The translations under genes and the position numbers were made by a program. Shown in pieces: positions 9,337 to 17,166 of a DNA stretch of 64,000 bases. The stretch is from Plesiocystis pacifica SIR-1 (GTDB taxonomy: Bacteria; Myxococcota_A; Polyangia; Nannocystales; Nannocystaceae). Positions within the stretch are counted from its first letter, which is position 1; every line of letters begins with the position of its first letter. The notes beneath the pieces are model-generated. The model worked only from the letters and a program-made list of their open reading frames with translations. It did no database searches and had not been told where the DNA came from. The stretch spans positions 62,001 to 126,000 of the forward strand of contig NZ_ABCS01000005.1 in assembly GCF_000170895.1 (NCBI RefSeq), read 5' to 3'.

Positions 9337-9750
9337 ATGGCCCGCGTCGATCGCATCTGTCTGCTCCTCGGCCTCGCCCTCTCGACCCTCGCCGGGCTGT
9401 GGCACTTCGCCATCCCCTACCAGTACCGCTGGCACGACCACCTCACCCACGTCCCCCGGCCCATCACCGTCTCCGTCGACTGGATCAACTTCTTCTTCTC
9501 CCTCCTCCTCGCCGGCCTCTCCCTCCTGGTAATCCGCCACCGAGATCGACTCGAGCACGACCAAGTCGCCCGCGAGCTCCTCGCCCTCCTGGTCCTCACC
9601 TGGACCGCCCGCGTCGTCCTGACCGTCGCCCACCCCTGGGCCTACGACCTCATGTTCGCCGCCCAGCTCTCGAGCTTCCTCATCGTCTGGGCCCTCCTCG
9701 CCCTCCCCTTCCTCCGCCTCTACCGTCGCACCCCAACACCAACTCGCTGA
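9337..9750 (+). CDS. small four-helix membrane protein, unknown function
   Basis: This 137-residue protein has four hydrophobic segments: about residues 7-25 (CLLLGLALSTLAGLWHFAI), 46-64 (FFFSLLLAGLSLLVI), 76-95 (LLALLVLTWTARVVL) and 103-125 (SSFLIVWALLALPFL). It is predicted to lie in the inner membrane. The ATG at 9337 is preferred over an in-frame TTG at 9280 because the extra residues are not conserved-looking and no ribosome-binding site precedes the TTG. I do not recognise the family; the pattern resembles small DoxX- or DUF-type four-helix proteins. The gene is flanked on both sides by repeat elements. Confidence 0.7.
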   Translation: MARVDRICLLLGLALSTLAGLWHFAIPYQYRWHDHLTHVPRPITVSVDWINFFFSLLLAGLSLLVIRHRDRLEHDQVARELLALLVLTWTARVVLTVAHPWAYDLMFAAQLSSFLIVWALLALPFLRLYRRTPTPTR

Positions 9751-9810
9751 ACACCAGCCTCCGTCATCCCGATAGCGACGGACAACGCCTCCAGCCACAG
9801 ACACAACAGA

Positions 9811-10033
9811 CCTCCCCACGTCCGAGACGGAGAAGGCCCCCGCCAAGGCTGGCGCGAACCAGACGGGGAGACCCCCTCAGCCGCGAGTTCCGCAGCCGGC
9901 CAACAACCTACCTCCAAGCACCCCAACCCCCACCGGCGAGGACCTGTCTGAGCGGTGAGGGGGGTCTCCCCGTCTCGCGCCTGTACCGGCGAGCACCCGA
10001 CACCGTCTAAGTCCAGAACACCAAACCCGGCCT
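9811..10033. repeat. repeat family C, tandem copy 1
   Basis: First of two direct repeats with a period of 223 bases; both start CCTCCCCACGTCCGAGACGG. Inside is a long imperfect inverted repeat. The left arm is GACGGGGAGACCCCCTCAGC (from 9862), the right arm ends GGGTCTCCCCGTC (to 9974), and the pairing is extended outwards by GCGCGA/TCGCGC. The arms are about 67 bases apart. All six frames give only low-complexity translations, so no gene is called. Confidence 0.85.
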
Positions 10034-10246
10034 CCTCCCCACGTCCGAGACGGAGAACACCCCCGCCAAGGCTGGCGCGAACCAGACGGGGAGACCCCCT
10101 CAGCCGCGAGTTCCGCAGCCGGTCAACAACCTACCTCCAAGCACCCCAACCCCCACCGGCGAGGACCTGTCTGAGCGGTGAGGGGGTCTCCCCGTCTCGC
10201 GCCTGTACCGGCGAGCACCCGAGACCATCCAAGCCCAGAACACCAA
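10034..10246. repeat. repeat family C, tandem copy 2
   Basis: Near-identical to copy 1 through the shared ending CCAGAACACCAA. The right arm of its internal inverted repeat lacks one G compared with copy 1, which makes the arms pair better (GACGGGGAGACCCCCTCA against TGAGGGGGTCTCCCCGTC). Together with copy 1 and the short repeats that follow, it fills the 606-base gap 9751-10356, where I see no gene. Confidence 0.85.
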
Positions 10247-10340
10247 CACCCCCCAAGCACCCGAGACCATCCAAGCACCCGAGACCATCCAAGTCCAGGA
10301 CACCAACAACCACCGAACACCCAAGCCCAGAACACCAACC
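10215..10340. repeat. short AC-rich tandem repeats
   Basis: GCACCCGAGACCATCCAAG occurs at 10215, 10257 and 10275. It is interspersed with CCAAGCCCAGAACACCAAC-type units down to the end of the short-chain dehydrogenase gene. Spacing is irregular and there are no unique spacers, so this is not a CRISPR array. It looks like slippage-expanded DNA derived from the end of repeat C. Confidence 0.7.
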
Positions 10341-10356
10341 CCCGAACCCGCGAGAC

Positions 10357-11199
10357 CTACTCCAACCGCTGCCGAACCAGCTCCGGATCGATCTGCTCCG
10401 CCTCCCAGAGCTTCCGCCCCTCCATCCCACCCGCCACCGTCAAAACCTCCCCACTCACATGCCGAGCCAACGCCGGCGAACTCATGAACACCACCGCCCG
10501 AGCAATATCCTTCGCCCGCGCCAGCTGCCGCAGCGGCATCGTCGCGCACACCTGCTCGATCGTCCCCGGCGCATCCAGAGCCGCCTCCGCCATCGGCGTC
10601 ACCGTCCACCCCGGCTCGACCAGGTTCACCCGCGCCCAAGGATCGACCTCCACGACCTCGTTCTTGAGGCTGCGCATCAACCCGACCATCCCCGCCTTGC
10701 TGACCGCGTAAGGCAGATGCCCCGCCTCCCCAAAGCGCCCCGCCGTCGACCCGATCAAGCAGATGCTGGCCCCGATCCCGTCGACCCGCGGCCCGTGCTG
10801 AGCCAGCTGCGACACGAAGCTCTGGCAGGTGTAGATCGCCCCCAGCAGGTTGACCTCCACCACCTCGCGGATGCGCTCCGCCTCGAGCTCGTGGAGGGCC
10901 TTGGACTCCGGCGGCCAGATGCCCGCGTTGGCGATGACCACGTCGACCCGGCCAAAGCGCTCCCGGGCCTGCTCGAGCAGCGGGTCGAGGGCCCCCGCCT
11001 CGCGCAGGTCCGCCGCCCCCGTGAGCGCCCGCGTGCCCCAGCCCTCGATGCCCACCAGGTTGTCGAGGCGCTCGATCTGGCTGTTCGCGTGCAACACCAG
11101 CGACGCCCCCTCGTCGGCGAAGGCGTGGGCGAGGGCCTCCCCGATGCCGCCAGAGGCCCCGGTGATCAGCACGGTCAATCCTGCGAGCTGCGTATCCAT
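10357..11199 (-). CDS. short-chain dehydrogenase/reductase (SDR family)
   Basis: This 280-residue NAD(P)-dependent oxidoreductase has the classical SDR pattern: cofactor motif TGASGGIG (13-20), NAG (91-93), catalytic Ser151, and YAVSK with Tyr164 and Lys168, then EPGWTVTPMAEAAL after the active site. Length and motifs match the FabG-like classical group. Substrate cannot be told from sequence. The C-terminal tail (about 25 residues after AGGMEG) is longer than in FabG. The gene lies 47 bases downstream of the large TPR protein gene on the same strand, so they may be cotranscribed. Its 3' end borders the AC-rich repeats. Confidence 0.9.
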   Translation of the reverse strand: MDTQLAGLTVLITGASGGIGEALAHAFADEGASLVLHANSQIERLDNLVGIEGWGTRALTGAADLREAGALDPLLEQARERFGRVDVVIANAGIWPPESKALHELEAERIREVVEVNLLGAIYTCQSFVSQLAQHGPRVDGIGASICLIGSTAGRFGEAGHLPYAVSKAGMVGLMRSLKNEVVEVDPWARVNLVEPGWTVTPMAEAALDAPGTIEQVCATMPLRQLARAKDIARAVVFMSSPALARHVSGEVLTVAGGMEGRKLWEAEQIDPELVRQRLE

Positions 11200-11246
11200 G
11201 ACTCGTCTCCTCGGCGGCCTGTGCCGCTGGCTGTCTCGAAAGGGAG

Positions 11247-13841
11247 CTACTCGGGCTCGTCGCCCAGGCTGGCGAGGCTCTTTTTGTAGTCCTCGGCCTG
11301 CGGCGTGTCCTTGCCCAGCTCGACGGCCTTCTCGAAGGCCTCCCGCGCCGAGGTCTTGCGACCAAAGCGGAGGTAGAGCTGCCCAAGGAGCTCGTGCGCC
11401 TTCGGGTTGTTGGGGTCGAGCTCGACGGCCTTCTCGGCGCTCGCCTTGGCGTCGGAGCCCCGGTTGTTGCGCAGCTCGACGCTGGCCCGGAGCACCCAGG
11501 CGTCGCTGTGCGTGGGCGCGACCCGGGTCAGCTGCTTGGCGACGGTGAGCGCGGGCTTGGCCCGGCCGTCGCGCTGGAACAGCTTGACGGTCTCCTCGGC
11601 GGCCCAGGCGAGGACCAGGGTCGACACGCCCTCGGGGCGGTCGCGCAGGAAGTTCCAGCCCTTGCCGGCCTGGGTCGCGGCGACCCGCTTCTTGCCGCCG
11701 CGGAACAAGATCTTGGCCTGCTCGAGGAACAGCCGCCCGGCGTCCTCCTTGCCCACGGCCTCGATGCCCTGGCGCACGGCCCCGAGGGCCGCGTCGCGGT
11801 CCTTGAGCTCCATGTGCGCGCGGGTGAGGTAGGTCCAGGCCTCGAGGTCCGTCGGCGCGGCGGCGACGATCTTGGCCAGCTTGTCCCGGGCCTCCGCGCT
11901 CTTGTCGGCCTTGACCTTGGCGGGCTCGTCGGGGGTCAGGAGCAAGGCGCGGGCGCGGATGATGTCGAGGTCGCGGCCCGGCGCGCGGCGGCTCTCGGCG
12001 TCCTCGACCCAGCCCTCGAAGCCCTCGTCGAGGCTCAGGACCTTGTCGAACTCGACCTCGTCGAGGGCGAGGCCGGCGAGCATCAGCGGCACGCGGAAGC
12101 TGACCCCCGGGCGCTCGTTGACCTTGGCCAGCATGCGCTTGGCCTCGGCGTGGCGCCCGACCTCGGCGAGGTACAGGGCCTGGCGCTCGGCGTAGCGGGG
12201 CAGGTTGTCGTTGGCCTCGACGGCCTGGGTCAGCAGCTCGACGACCTCGTCGACGAGCTTGGGATCGTCGCCGCGCTTGCGGTCGGTGATCTCGGCGAGC
12301 TGCAGGTAGGCCTCGGCGGGCTGGCGCTCGCGCTGCACGGCCCACTTGAACGCCCGGCGGGCCTCCTTGAGGGCGTCGGGGTCGGGCTCGGGCCGGGGCT
12401 TGCGGACGCCCTCGCCCTCGACCTCGTAGTAGGCGACGGCCAGGTGCGCCTCGCCCAGGCCGGTCCACGCCCGGGGCGCGAAGGGCTCCTCCTCGGCGAG
12501 GGCCTCGAGCTTGCGGCGGGCCGCCTCGGCGTCGCCGATCTGCGCGTCGACTCGGGCGCGAGCCACTTCGACGTCAATCCGCTTGGGCAGGAATTTCTCG
12601 GCGCGCTCGAGCCACGGCTTGGCCTCGACCCAGCGGCCTTGCTCGACCAGCGCCAGGCCCTGGAGCAGGGCCACCCGCGGGTGCTCCTGGGGCAGCTTGG
12701 CCAGCTCGGCCAGCGCCGCCATCACGTCACCCTCGACGAGCTTGACCCAGGCCTCGTAGATCTCCGACTCCGGCGCGCGCAGGCCCGCCTCGGAGATCCA
12801 CTGCCGGGCGCGCTCGCCGTCGCCGGCCTCCATGGCCATCTCGAGGGCCAGCGTGCGCGAGAGCTTGTCCCAGCCCGGCAGCTCGTCCCAGGCCTGAGAC
12901 ACGGCCTGCATGCCGGCCTCGACCTCGCCGTCTTGGATCTGCACGACGCCCCGGGCCAGCAGGGTGTGGGCGCGGTCGCGGGGCGCGAGCTTGGTCGCGA
13001 ACTCGTCCCCGAGCAGCTGGTCGGCGACGTCGGCGACGCCCGGGAGCTTCTGGCGCAGCAGCGCGTTGTAGAGCGCCTCGTCGGCGGCCAGGCCGAGGTG
13101 CGTGCGGTCCTGCTCGCGGGCGCGGCCGAGCTCTTCGAGGGCCGCGTCGCCGTCACCGGCGTGCATGTGCAAGGTCGCCAGCAGCCGGCGCAGGGAGATC
13201 GAGGGGTCCTCCTCGACGGTCTTGGACACCGCGTCGATGGCCTCGTCGAGGTTGGCCTCGGGGTCGGCGATGGCGAGCATGCCGGCGATCCACTCCTCGT
13301 GGTTCGGCCCGATGCTCAGGCGGTCGCGCATGGCCGCGGCGGCCTCGAGGTCCGCGCGGGCCTGACCGAGCTCCCCGTCGTCGAGGGCGATCATCACCCG
13401 GGCGAGCTCTCCGTCGTGGGTCGTGGTGGTCGCGTCGAGGGCCGCGACCGCGGCGTGGGCCGCCTCGTCGCCGACGCCAAACTCCGCCAGCAGCTGCGCC
13501 CGCGTGAGCGCTCGGGCGCCGAGCAGCTGCGGGTCGTCGCCGTGGTCTTCGATGCAGGTGTCGAGGCGCTCGGCGACGGTGTCGAGCTCGGCCGAGGTGC
13601 CGCGGGCGAAGCCATCGCGCGCGTCGTCGAGGCACGCGTCGCGGCTGCGACGATCGGCGAACACCTTGAGGGCCAAGCCGACCGCGAGCAGGGCGAGGAT
13701 CAACACGACGATCAGGGCCACCCGACGGAACAGCTTGCGCCGTTGCTGGGCGTGGATGTCCCCGATCAGATCGCGGGGCGCCGTGTGGCGTCCCGTGAGT
13801 GGGTTTTGCCGCCCCGTGATGGGCCTGCGCGAGTCGTTCAC
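11247..13841 (-). CDS. large TPR-repeat protein with one N-terminal membrane segment
   Basis: This 864-residue protein has a short basic cytoplasmic start, one membrane helix at about residues 41-62 (VALIVVLILALLAVGLALKV), and then about 800 residues of helical TPR-like repeats. The last repeats are the clearest (AWVLRASVELRNNRGSDAKA; LDPNNPKAHELLGQLYLRFG). It is predicted to be anchored in the inner membrane with its repeats in the periplasm, as a protein-binding scaffold. The start is the GTG giving MNDSRRPITG. No enzymatic motif was found. The region 13842-14091 upstream should hold its promoter; it contains a perfect palindrome at 14038-14053. Confidence 0.83.
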   Translation of the reverse strand: MNDSRRPITGRQNPLTGRHTAPRDLIGDIHAQQRRKLFRRVALIVVLILALLAVGLALKVFADRRSRDACLDDARDGFARGTSAELDTVAERLDTCIEDHGDDPQLLGARALTRAQLLAEFGVGDEAAHAAVAALDATTTTHDGELARVMIALDDGELGQARADLEAAAAMRDRLSIGPNHEEWIAGMLAIADPEANLDEAIDAVSKTVEEDPSISLRRLLATLHMHAGDGDAALEELGRAREQDRTHLGLAADEALYNALLRQKLPGVADVADQLLGDEFATKLAPRDRAHTLLARGVVQIQDGEVEAGMQAVSQAWDELPGWDKLSRTLALEMAMEAGDGERARQWISEAGLRAPESEIYEAWVKLVEGDVMAALAELAKLPQEHPRVALLQGLALVEQGRWVEAKPWLERAEKFLPKRIDVEVARARVDAQIGDAEAARRKLEALAEEEPFAPRAWTGLGEAHLAVAYYEVEGEGVRKPRPEPDPDALKEARRAFKWAVQRERQPAEAYLQLAEITDRKRGDDPKLVDEVVELLTQAVEANDNLPRYAERQALYLAEVGRHAEAKRMLAKVNERPGVSFRVPLMLAGLALDEVEFDKVLSLDEGFEGWVEDAESRRAPGRDLDIIRARALLLTPDEPAKVKADKSAEARDKLAKIVAAAPTDLEAWTYLTRAHMELKDRDAALGAVRQGIEAVGKEDAGRLFLEQAKILFRGGKKRVAATQAGKGWNFLRDRPEGVSTLVLAWAAEETVKLFQRDGRAKPALTVAKQLTRVAPTHSDAWVLRASVELRNNRGSDAKASAEKAVELDPNNPKAHELLGQLYLRFGRKTSAREAFEKAVELGKDTPQAEDYKKSLASLGDEPE

Positions 13842-14037
13842 GACTGGGTCAACTCCCCTCCGACGCCTCGTCTACGCGCGTGCCGAGGTCGTTCATCGGG
13901 TCGATGCGAATCCTAACGGTTCGTGGACCGACTTGCATGGGGCACACCTGCGCAGATTTCCGGGGCGAGGACACGCGAGAAGGAACTTCGGAAACAGGGC
14001 CGACAACAGGGGCAAATTGGGACACTCGAACACGGCT

Positions 14038-14053
14038 TCGCGCGATCGCGCGA
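14038..14053. other. perfect 16-bp palindrome upstream of the TPR gene
   Basis: TCGCGCGATCGCGCGA lies between the end of the minus-strand lipoprotein gene (stop at 14092) and the start of the minus-strand TPR gene (13841). It could be a terminator stem for the former or an operator for the latter. No T-run follows it on either strand, so the function is open. Confidence 0.25.
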
Positions 14054-14091
14054 CGCCCTTCGGAGGATGCGCCATCACCGAAGATGGGCCA

Positions 14092-14748
14092 TCAGTTGAA
14101 ACTGGCGGGTTTTTGGCGGGTGGGGAGGCTGTCGAGGTCCTCGATGGTCGGACCCTGCTCCGCGCGAGCTTTCTCCGCCGCGCGCTGTTCTTTTTCTCGC
14201 GCGCGCTTTTCACTGGGGTCGAGGCCGATGGCGAACTCGTCACGGAAGGCCGCCAACCCGGGCAAATAGGGGTGCTGCGCGCCCTCCTCCATCTCCGCGA
14301 AGATCGCCAGGGGGCGGCCGCCGCTGCGCCGCTCGTCGACGAGGATCCAGCGACCCTCGTACCACTGCCAGACGTGGTCGACGGTCGTCGAGCGGACCAC
14401 CAGGTTGCGGTCCGTGTGCCACTGGATCTGCACCTGAGAGACCGCCACGCCGTTGACCTTGTCGATCTCCATGCGCGTCATCTCGTAGTCGAGGACCACC
14501 ACCTTCTCGTCCACGGCCATGTGGGTGTCCAGGAAGGCGTCCGTGCAGGCCTGGGGCAGGTACTCGGCGGCGCGGTCCCAGTCTCCCCAGCGCAGGGAGC
14601 TGTTGTAGATGCGCGTCGAGTCGTAGAGCTTGTCGATCATCCCGTCACTCGCCGCACAACCCACCATGGAGGTCGCCGCGCCTGTGCAGGCGCCCGCTAG
14701 CGCGATCGAGAGGACGAGGCGACGGAGGAGCGAGGACGAGGCCACCAT
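14092..14748 (-). CDS. predicted lipoprotein, unknown function
   Basis: This 218-residue protein has a signal sequence ending in a lipobox-like SMVGCAAS. The mature domain runs from MIDKLYDSTRIYNSSLRWGD. It contains several Trp and charged residues (HVWQWYEGRWILVDERRSGG), like small NTF2/SnoaL-like periplasmic domains, and ends in a highly charged helix (about 180-205) and a short tail. The fold similarity is an impression only. The ATG at 14746-14748 directly precedes the signal sequence. It is divergent from the Cys-rich lipoprotein gene, with 187 bases in between. Confidence 0.78.
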   Translation of the reverse strand: MVASSSLLRRLVLSIALAGACTGAATSMVGCAASDGMIDKLYDSTRIYNSSLRWGDWDRAAEYLPQACTDAFLDTHMAVDEKVVVLDYEMTRMEIDKVNGVAVSQVQIQWHTDRNLVVRSTTVDHVWQWYEGRWILVDERRSGGRPLAIFAEMEEGAQHPYLPGLAAFRDEFAIGLDPSEKRAREKEQRAAEKARAEQGPTIEDLDSLPTRQKPASFN

Positions 14749-14935
14749 GGTTGAGAGGCTAGGCCCAGCGATGCCCGAGGCCGATTTTTCGACGTCTGGA
14801 CACGCCCCCTGGCCAGCTGTGGAGGATTTGCCTTCCTCCCAGCTTCATGCGTTCCGCCGAGCCCCAACCTGTAGGTGTGATTTTTATGGTGAACGATCGC
14901 TTTCGTAGTTGTCTCCGTAGTGGAGGACCTGCGTG

Positions 14936-15973
14936 ATGTGCGAGACTTTCGTCATGGCTTCGCTGCGTACTCCAACCACCCTCTTCGCGCTGGCTTCGCT
15001 GCTCGCGCTGACCACGGCCTGCCCGGACAAGGACGTCGACGACGACGTCGGCGAGGAGGCGGGCCAGGACGAGGAGTCCGACAGCTCGACGGGGTCCACC
15101 GGTGACACGACCACCGGCGAGGAGGAGTCGAGCGAGTCCATGGGCAGCGAGTCGACCACCGACGCTGGCACCGAGGAGACCACCGAGTCGGCCGAAGAGA
15201 GCAGCGAGTCGACCGAGGAGACCGACGACGGAGCCTGCGTCCCCGACGGCGACGACGAGATGGGAGCCCTCGAGCCGCCCCTCGATGACGAGCCCGACTA
15301 CCCCCACGGCGGCACCTTCATCCCCGAGGAGGACATCCCGGTGGTCGAGGCCTGCGATCCCTGGGTCCAGGACTGCGTCCCCGGCGAGAAGTGCGTGCCC
15401 TATGCCTCGGGCGGCGGGACGTGGAACGCCAACAAGTGCGTCCCCGTGCTCGGGGACAAGGCCGTCGGCGACGAGTGCATCTGGGACGGCATCATGGCCG
15501 CCACCGACGACTGCGACGGCGAGAGCGCGTGCTGGGGCATGATCGACAACATCGGCACCTGCACCGCTTTTTGCGAGGGCACGCCGCAAAATCCGATCTG
15601 CCCCGAGGGCACGATCTGCTCGATCTCGAACCAGGGCTCGGTCACCTTCTGCCTCGAGGGCTGCAACCCGATCACCCAGGACATGTGCCCCGAGGGCAAC
15701 GGTTGCTACTACGACGGCGTGGCCTTCTCGTGCGCGCCGACGACCTCGGACATCCCCGCGGGCGAGCCCTGCTCCTTCATCAACGACTGCGAGGCCGGCC
15801 TCGTGTGCCTCGACGGCTCCGTCGTCCCCGGCTGCAGCGACTCGGCCTGCTGCGCCGAGTTCTGCGACCTCGACTGCCCGCTGTGCGGCGACCCCCAGGC
15901 CGAGTGCGTGGCCCTGTTCCAGGGCAACGCGCCCGTGGGCGACGACGACGTCGGCGCTTGCATCCTGCCCTGA
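14936..15973 (+). CDS. Cys-rich outer-surface lipoprotein with acidic Ser/Thr/Glu linker
   Basis: This 345-residue protein has a signal sequence with lipobox ALTTAC, then an acidic Ser/Thr/Glu linker of about 75 residues. The linker is typical of myxobacterial surface lipoproteins. A Cys-rich domain follows with about 25 Cys in patterns such as CDPWVQDCVPGEKCVPY and CPEGTICSISNQG, probably disulfide-bonded. The ATG at 14936 is chosen because GGAGG lies nine bases upstream; an in-frame ATG at 14954 lacks a ribosome-binding site but would also leave a complete signal peptide. Function unknown. It is followed by hairpins and two B repeats. Confidence 0.8.
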   Translation: MCETFVMASLRTPTTLFALASLLALTTACPDKDVDDDVGEEAGQDEESDSSTGSTGDTTTGEEESSESMGSESTTDAGTEETTESAEESSESTEETDDGACVPDGDDEMGALEPPLDDEPDYPHGGTFIPEEDIPVVEACDPWVQDCVPGEKCVPYASGGGTWNANKCVPVLGDKAVGDECIWDGIMAATDDCDGESACWGMIDNIGTCTAFCEGTPQNPICPEGTICSISNQGSVTFCLEGCNPITQDMCPEGNGCYYDGVAFSCAPTTSDIPAGEPCSFINDCEAGLVCLDGSVVPGCSDSACCAEFCDLDCPLCGDPQAECVALFQGNAPVGDDDVGACILP

Positions 15974-15980
15974 TCTCGAT

Positions 15981-15998
15981 GGAGGCTTGGCAGCCTCC
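15981..15998 (+). terminator. possible terminator hairpin of the Cys-rich lipoprotein gene
   Basis: GGAGGCT-TGGC-AGCCTCC forms a perfect 7-bp stem eight bases after the stop codon. No T-run follows. The first hairpin of repeat B2 starts two bases later, so the two stems may act together. Confidence 0.35.
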
Positions 15999-15999
15999 C

Positions 16000-16083
16000 A
16001 GGGACTGTGAACTTTTCACAGTCCCTGTCTATTTTAGCCGTCGCGGACGACGCCACGCCCTCCCTGCCCCACGTCCGCGACTC
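16000..16083 (+). repeat. repeat family B, copy 2 (tandem, first)
   Basis: This is a two-hairpin element. Hairpin 1 is AGGGACTGTGAA-CTT-TTCACAGTCCCT, a perfect 12-bp stem at 16000-16026. The conserved spacer GTCTATTTTAGCC follows. Hairpin 2 has arms GTCGCGGACG (16040-16049) and CGTCCGCGAC (16072-16081). The unit ends in TCA. The arms of hairpin 2 carry C and G where copies at 32 kb and 52 kb carry T and A, so base pairing is kept. Confidence 0.92.
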
Positions 16084-16160
16084 AGGGACTGTGAACTTTT
16101 CACAGTCCCTGTCTATTTTAGCCGTCGCGGACGACGCCACGCCCTCCCCACGTCCACGAC
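16084..16160 (+). repeat. repeat family B, copy 3 (tandem, second)
   Basis: A direct repeat of copy 2 with the same hairpin 1. The loop of hairpin 2 is shorter by about six bases, and its arms are GTCGCGGACG and CGTCCACGAC, giving one C-A mismatch. The element ends at 16160, and the next three bases (TCA) are the TGA stop codon of the minus-strand gene 16161-17045. Confidence 0.92.
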
Positions 16161-17045
16161 TCAGTCGGAGGGCACGCGGGGGATCTGGCTCGCGCCGAGG
16201 CCCAGCGGCGCGCCGACCAGGATCCACACCGCGAAGAAGCGCTTGCGGGTCTTCTTGCGGCCCTCCTCGACGCGCCCGGCGATCGAGCGCGGCTTCTCGA
16301 CCAGGCCCGCCTCGACGCCCAGGGGGTGGTCGAGGGCGCCCTCGAGGTCGGTGATCAGCGGGGCGACGTGCTGCTTTTCGTAGCGCTCGGCGATCTGCTT
16401 GGCCGGGATCATCATCACGGCCAGACCCAGCGCGGCGCCGACGAGCAGGTTGGTCAGGGGATCCGAGACAAAGAGCACGCGGCGACCGGAGGGCGCGGGG
16501 CTGGGGCTGCGCGCGACCGCGGCCGCCATCGCAGCCACGCCCGGGCCCGCGCTCGAATCGAGGGCCAGGTGCGGCGAGGTCGGGACGCGGCGGTTGCCCG
16601 GCGGGTGGGCGTCGTCGGGCACCGGCTCCAGGTTTGCCGAGGCTGGCTCGGCGGGCCGCGCGAGCTCGACGGCCTCTTTGGCGATCTCGAGGGACAGCCC
16701 CGAGGCTGGCGGCGCTCCGGCCAGCAGCGGCGGCGTGATGTCGATGCTCTCGGGGATCGTGTGGTCGTCCTCGACCTCGTACTGCGGCGCGGCCTTGGGC
16801 TCCGGCTCCGGCTCCGGCTCTGGCTCCGGCTTGGGCTTGGGCTTGGGCTTGGGCGCGGCACTCGATGCGACGGGCGGCTCCGCGTTCGTGGGGCCCGGGT
16901 CATCCGCGAGGCTCAGCGCCTCGAGATCAATGGACGCCATCCCGGCCGAGAAGGCGTCGGCCTCGGCTTTGCGCTTGGCCTTGGCGGACTCACTCAGGCC
17001 GCCCAGAGGACTCAATAGATCGCGCTTGCCGTCATCACTCGCCAC
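16161..17045 (-). CDS. two-helix membrane protein with Lys-Pro/Glu-Pro repeat
   Basis: This 294-residue protein has a charged N-terminal region, then an alternating KPKPKP and EPEPEP rod at about residues 65-84. A Pro/Ala/Ser-rich region follows, and two membrane helices near the C-terminus: about 203-222 (LLVGAALGLAVMMIPA) and 270-288 (FFAVWILVGAPLGLGA). The repeat resembles TonB-type Pro-rich spacers, but no TonB box-binding C-terminal domain is present. The GTG at 17043-17045 starts the frame. It is divergent from the outer-membrane protein gene. Its stop codon is the TCA that ends repeat B3. Function unknown. Confidence 0.75.
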   Translation of the reverse strand: MASDDGKRDLLSPLGGLSESAKAKRKAEADAFSAGMASIDLEALSLADDPGPTNAEPPVASSAAPKPKPKPKPEPEPEPEPEPKAAPQYEVEDDHTIPESIDITPPLLAGAPPASGLSLEIAKEAVELARPAEPASANLEPVPDDAHPPGNRRVPTSPHLALDSSAGPGVAAMAAAVARSPSPAPSGRRVLFVSDPLTNLLVGAALGLAVMMIPAKQIAERYEKQHVAPLITDLEGALDHPLGVEAGLVEKPRSIAGRVEEGRKKTRKRFFAVWILVGAPLGLGASQIPRVPSD

Positions 17046-17166
17046 CTCGCGAGTCTATCAGCATGGCGCCAGCCCCGGCCAAGCGCCCCCGCGTGCCCCG
17101 CCACCCACAGCTCGGCCCGGGGTTTTTTTGCGCCGATCGAGCGCGTCCGTATGCTGGCGGCCGACC

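Noticed and set aside
10215..10340. Possible CRISPR array
   Set aside because: Repeat units vary in length, spacing is irregular or absent, there are no unique spacers of constant size, and no cas genes are present.
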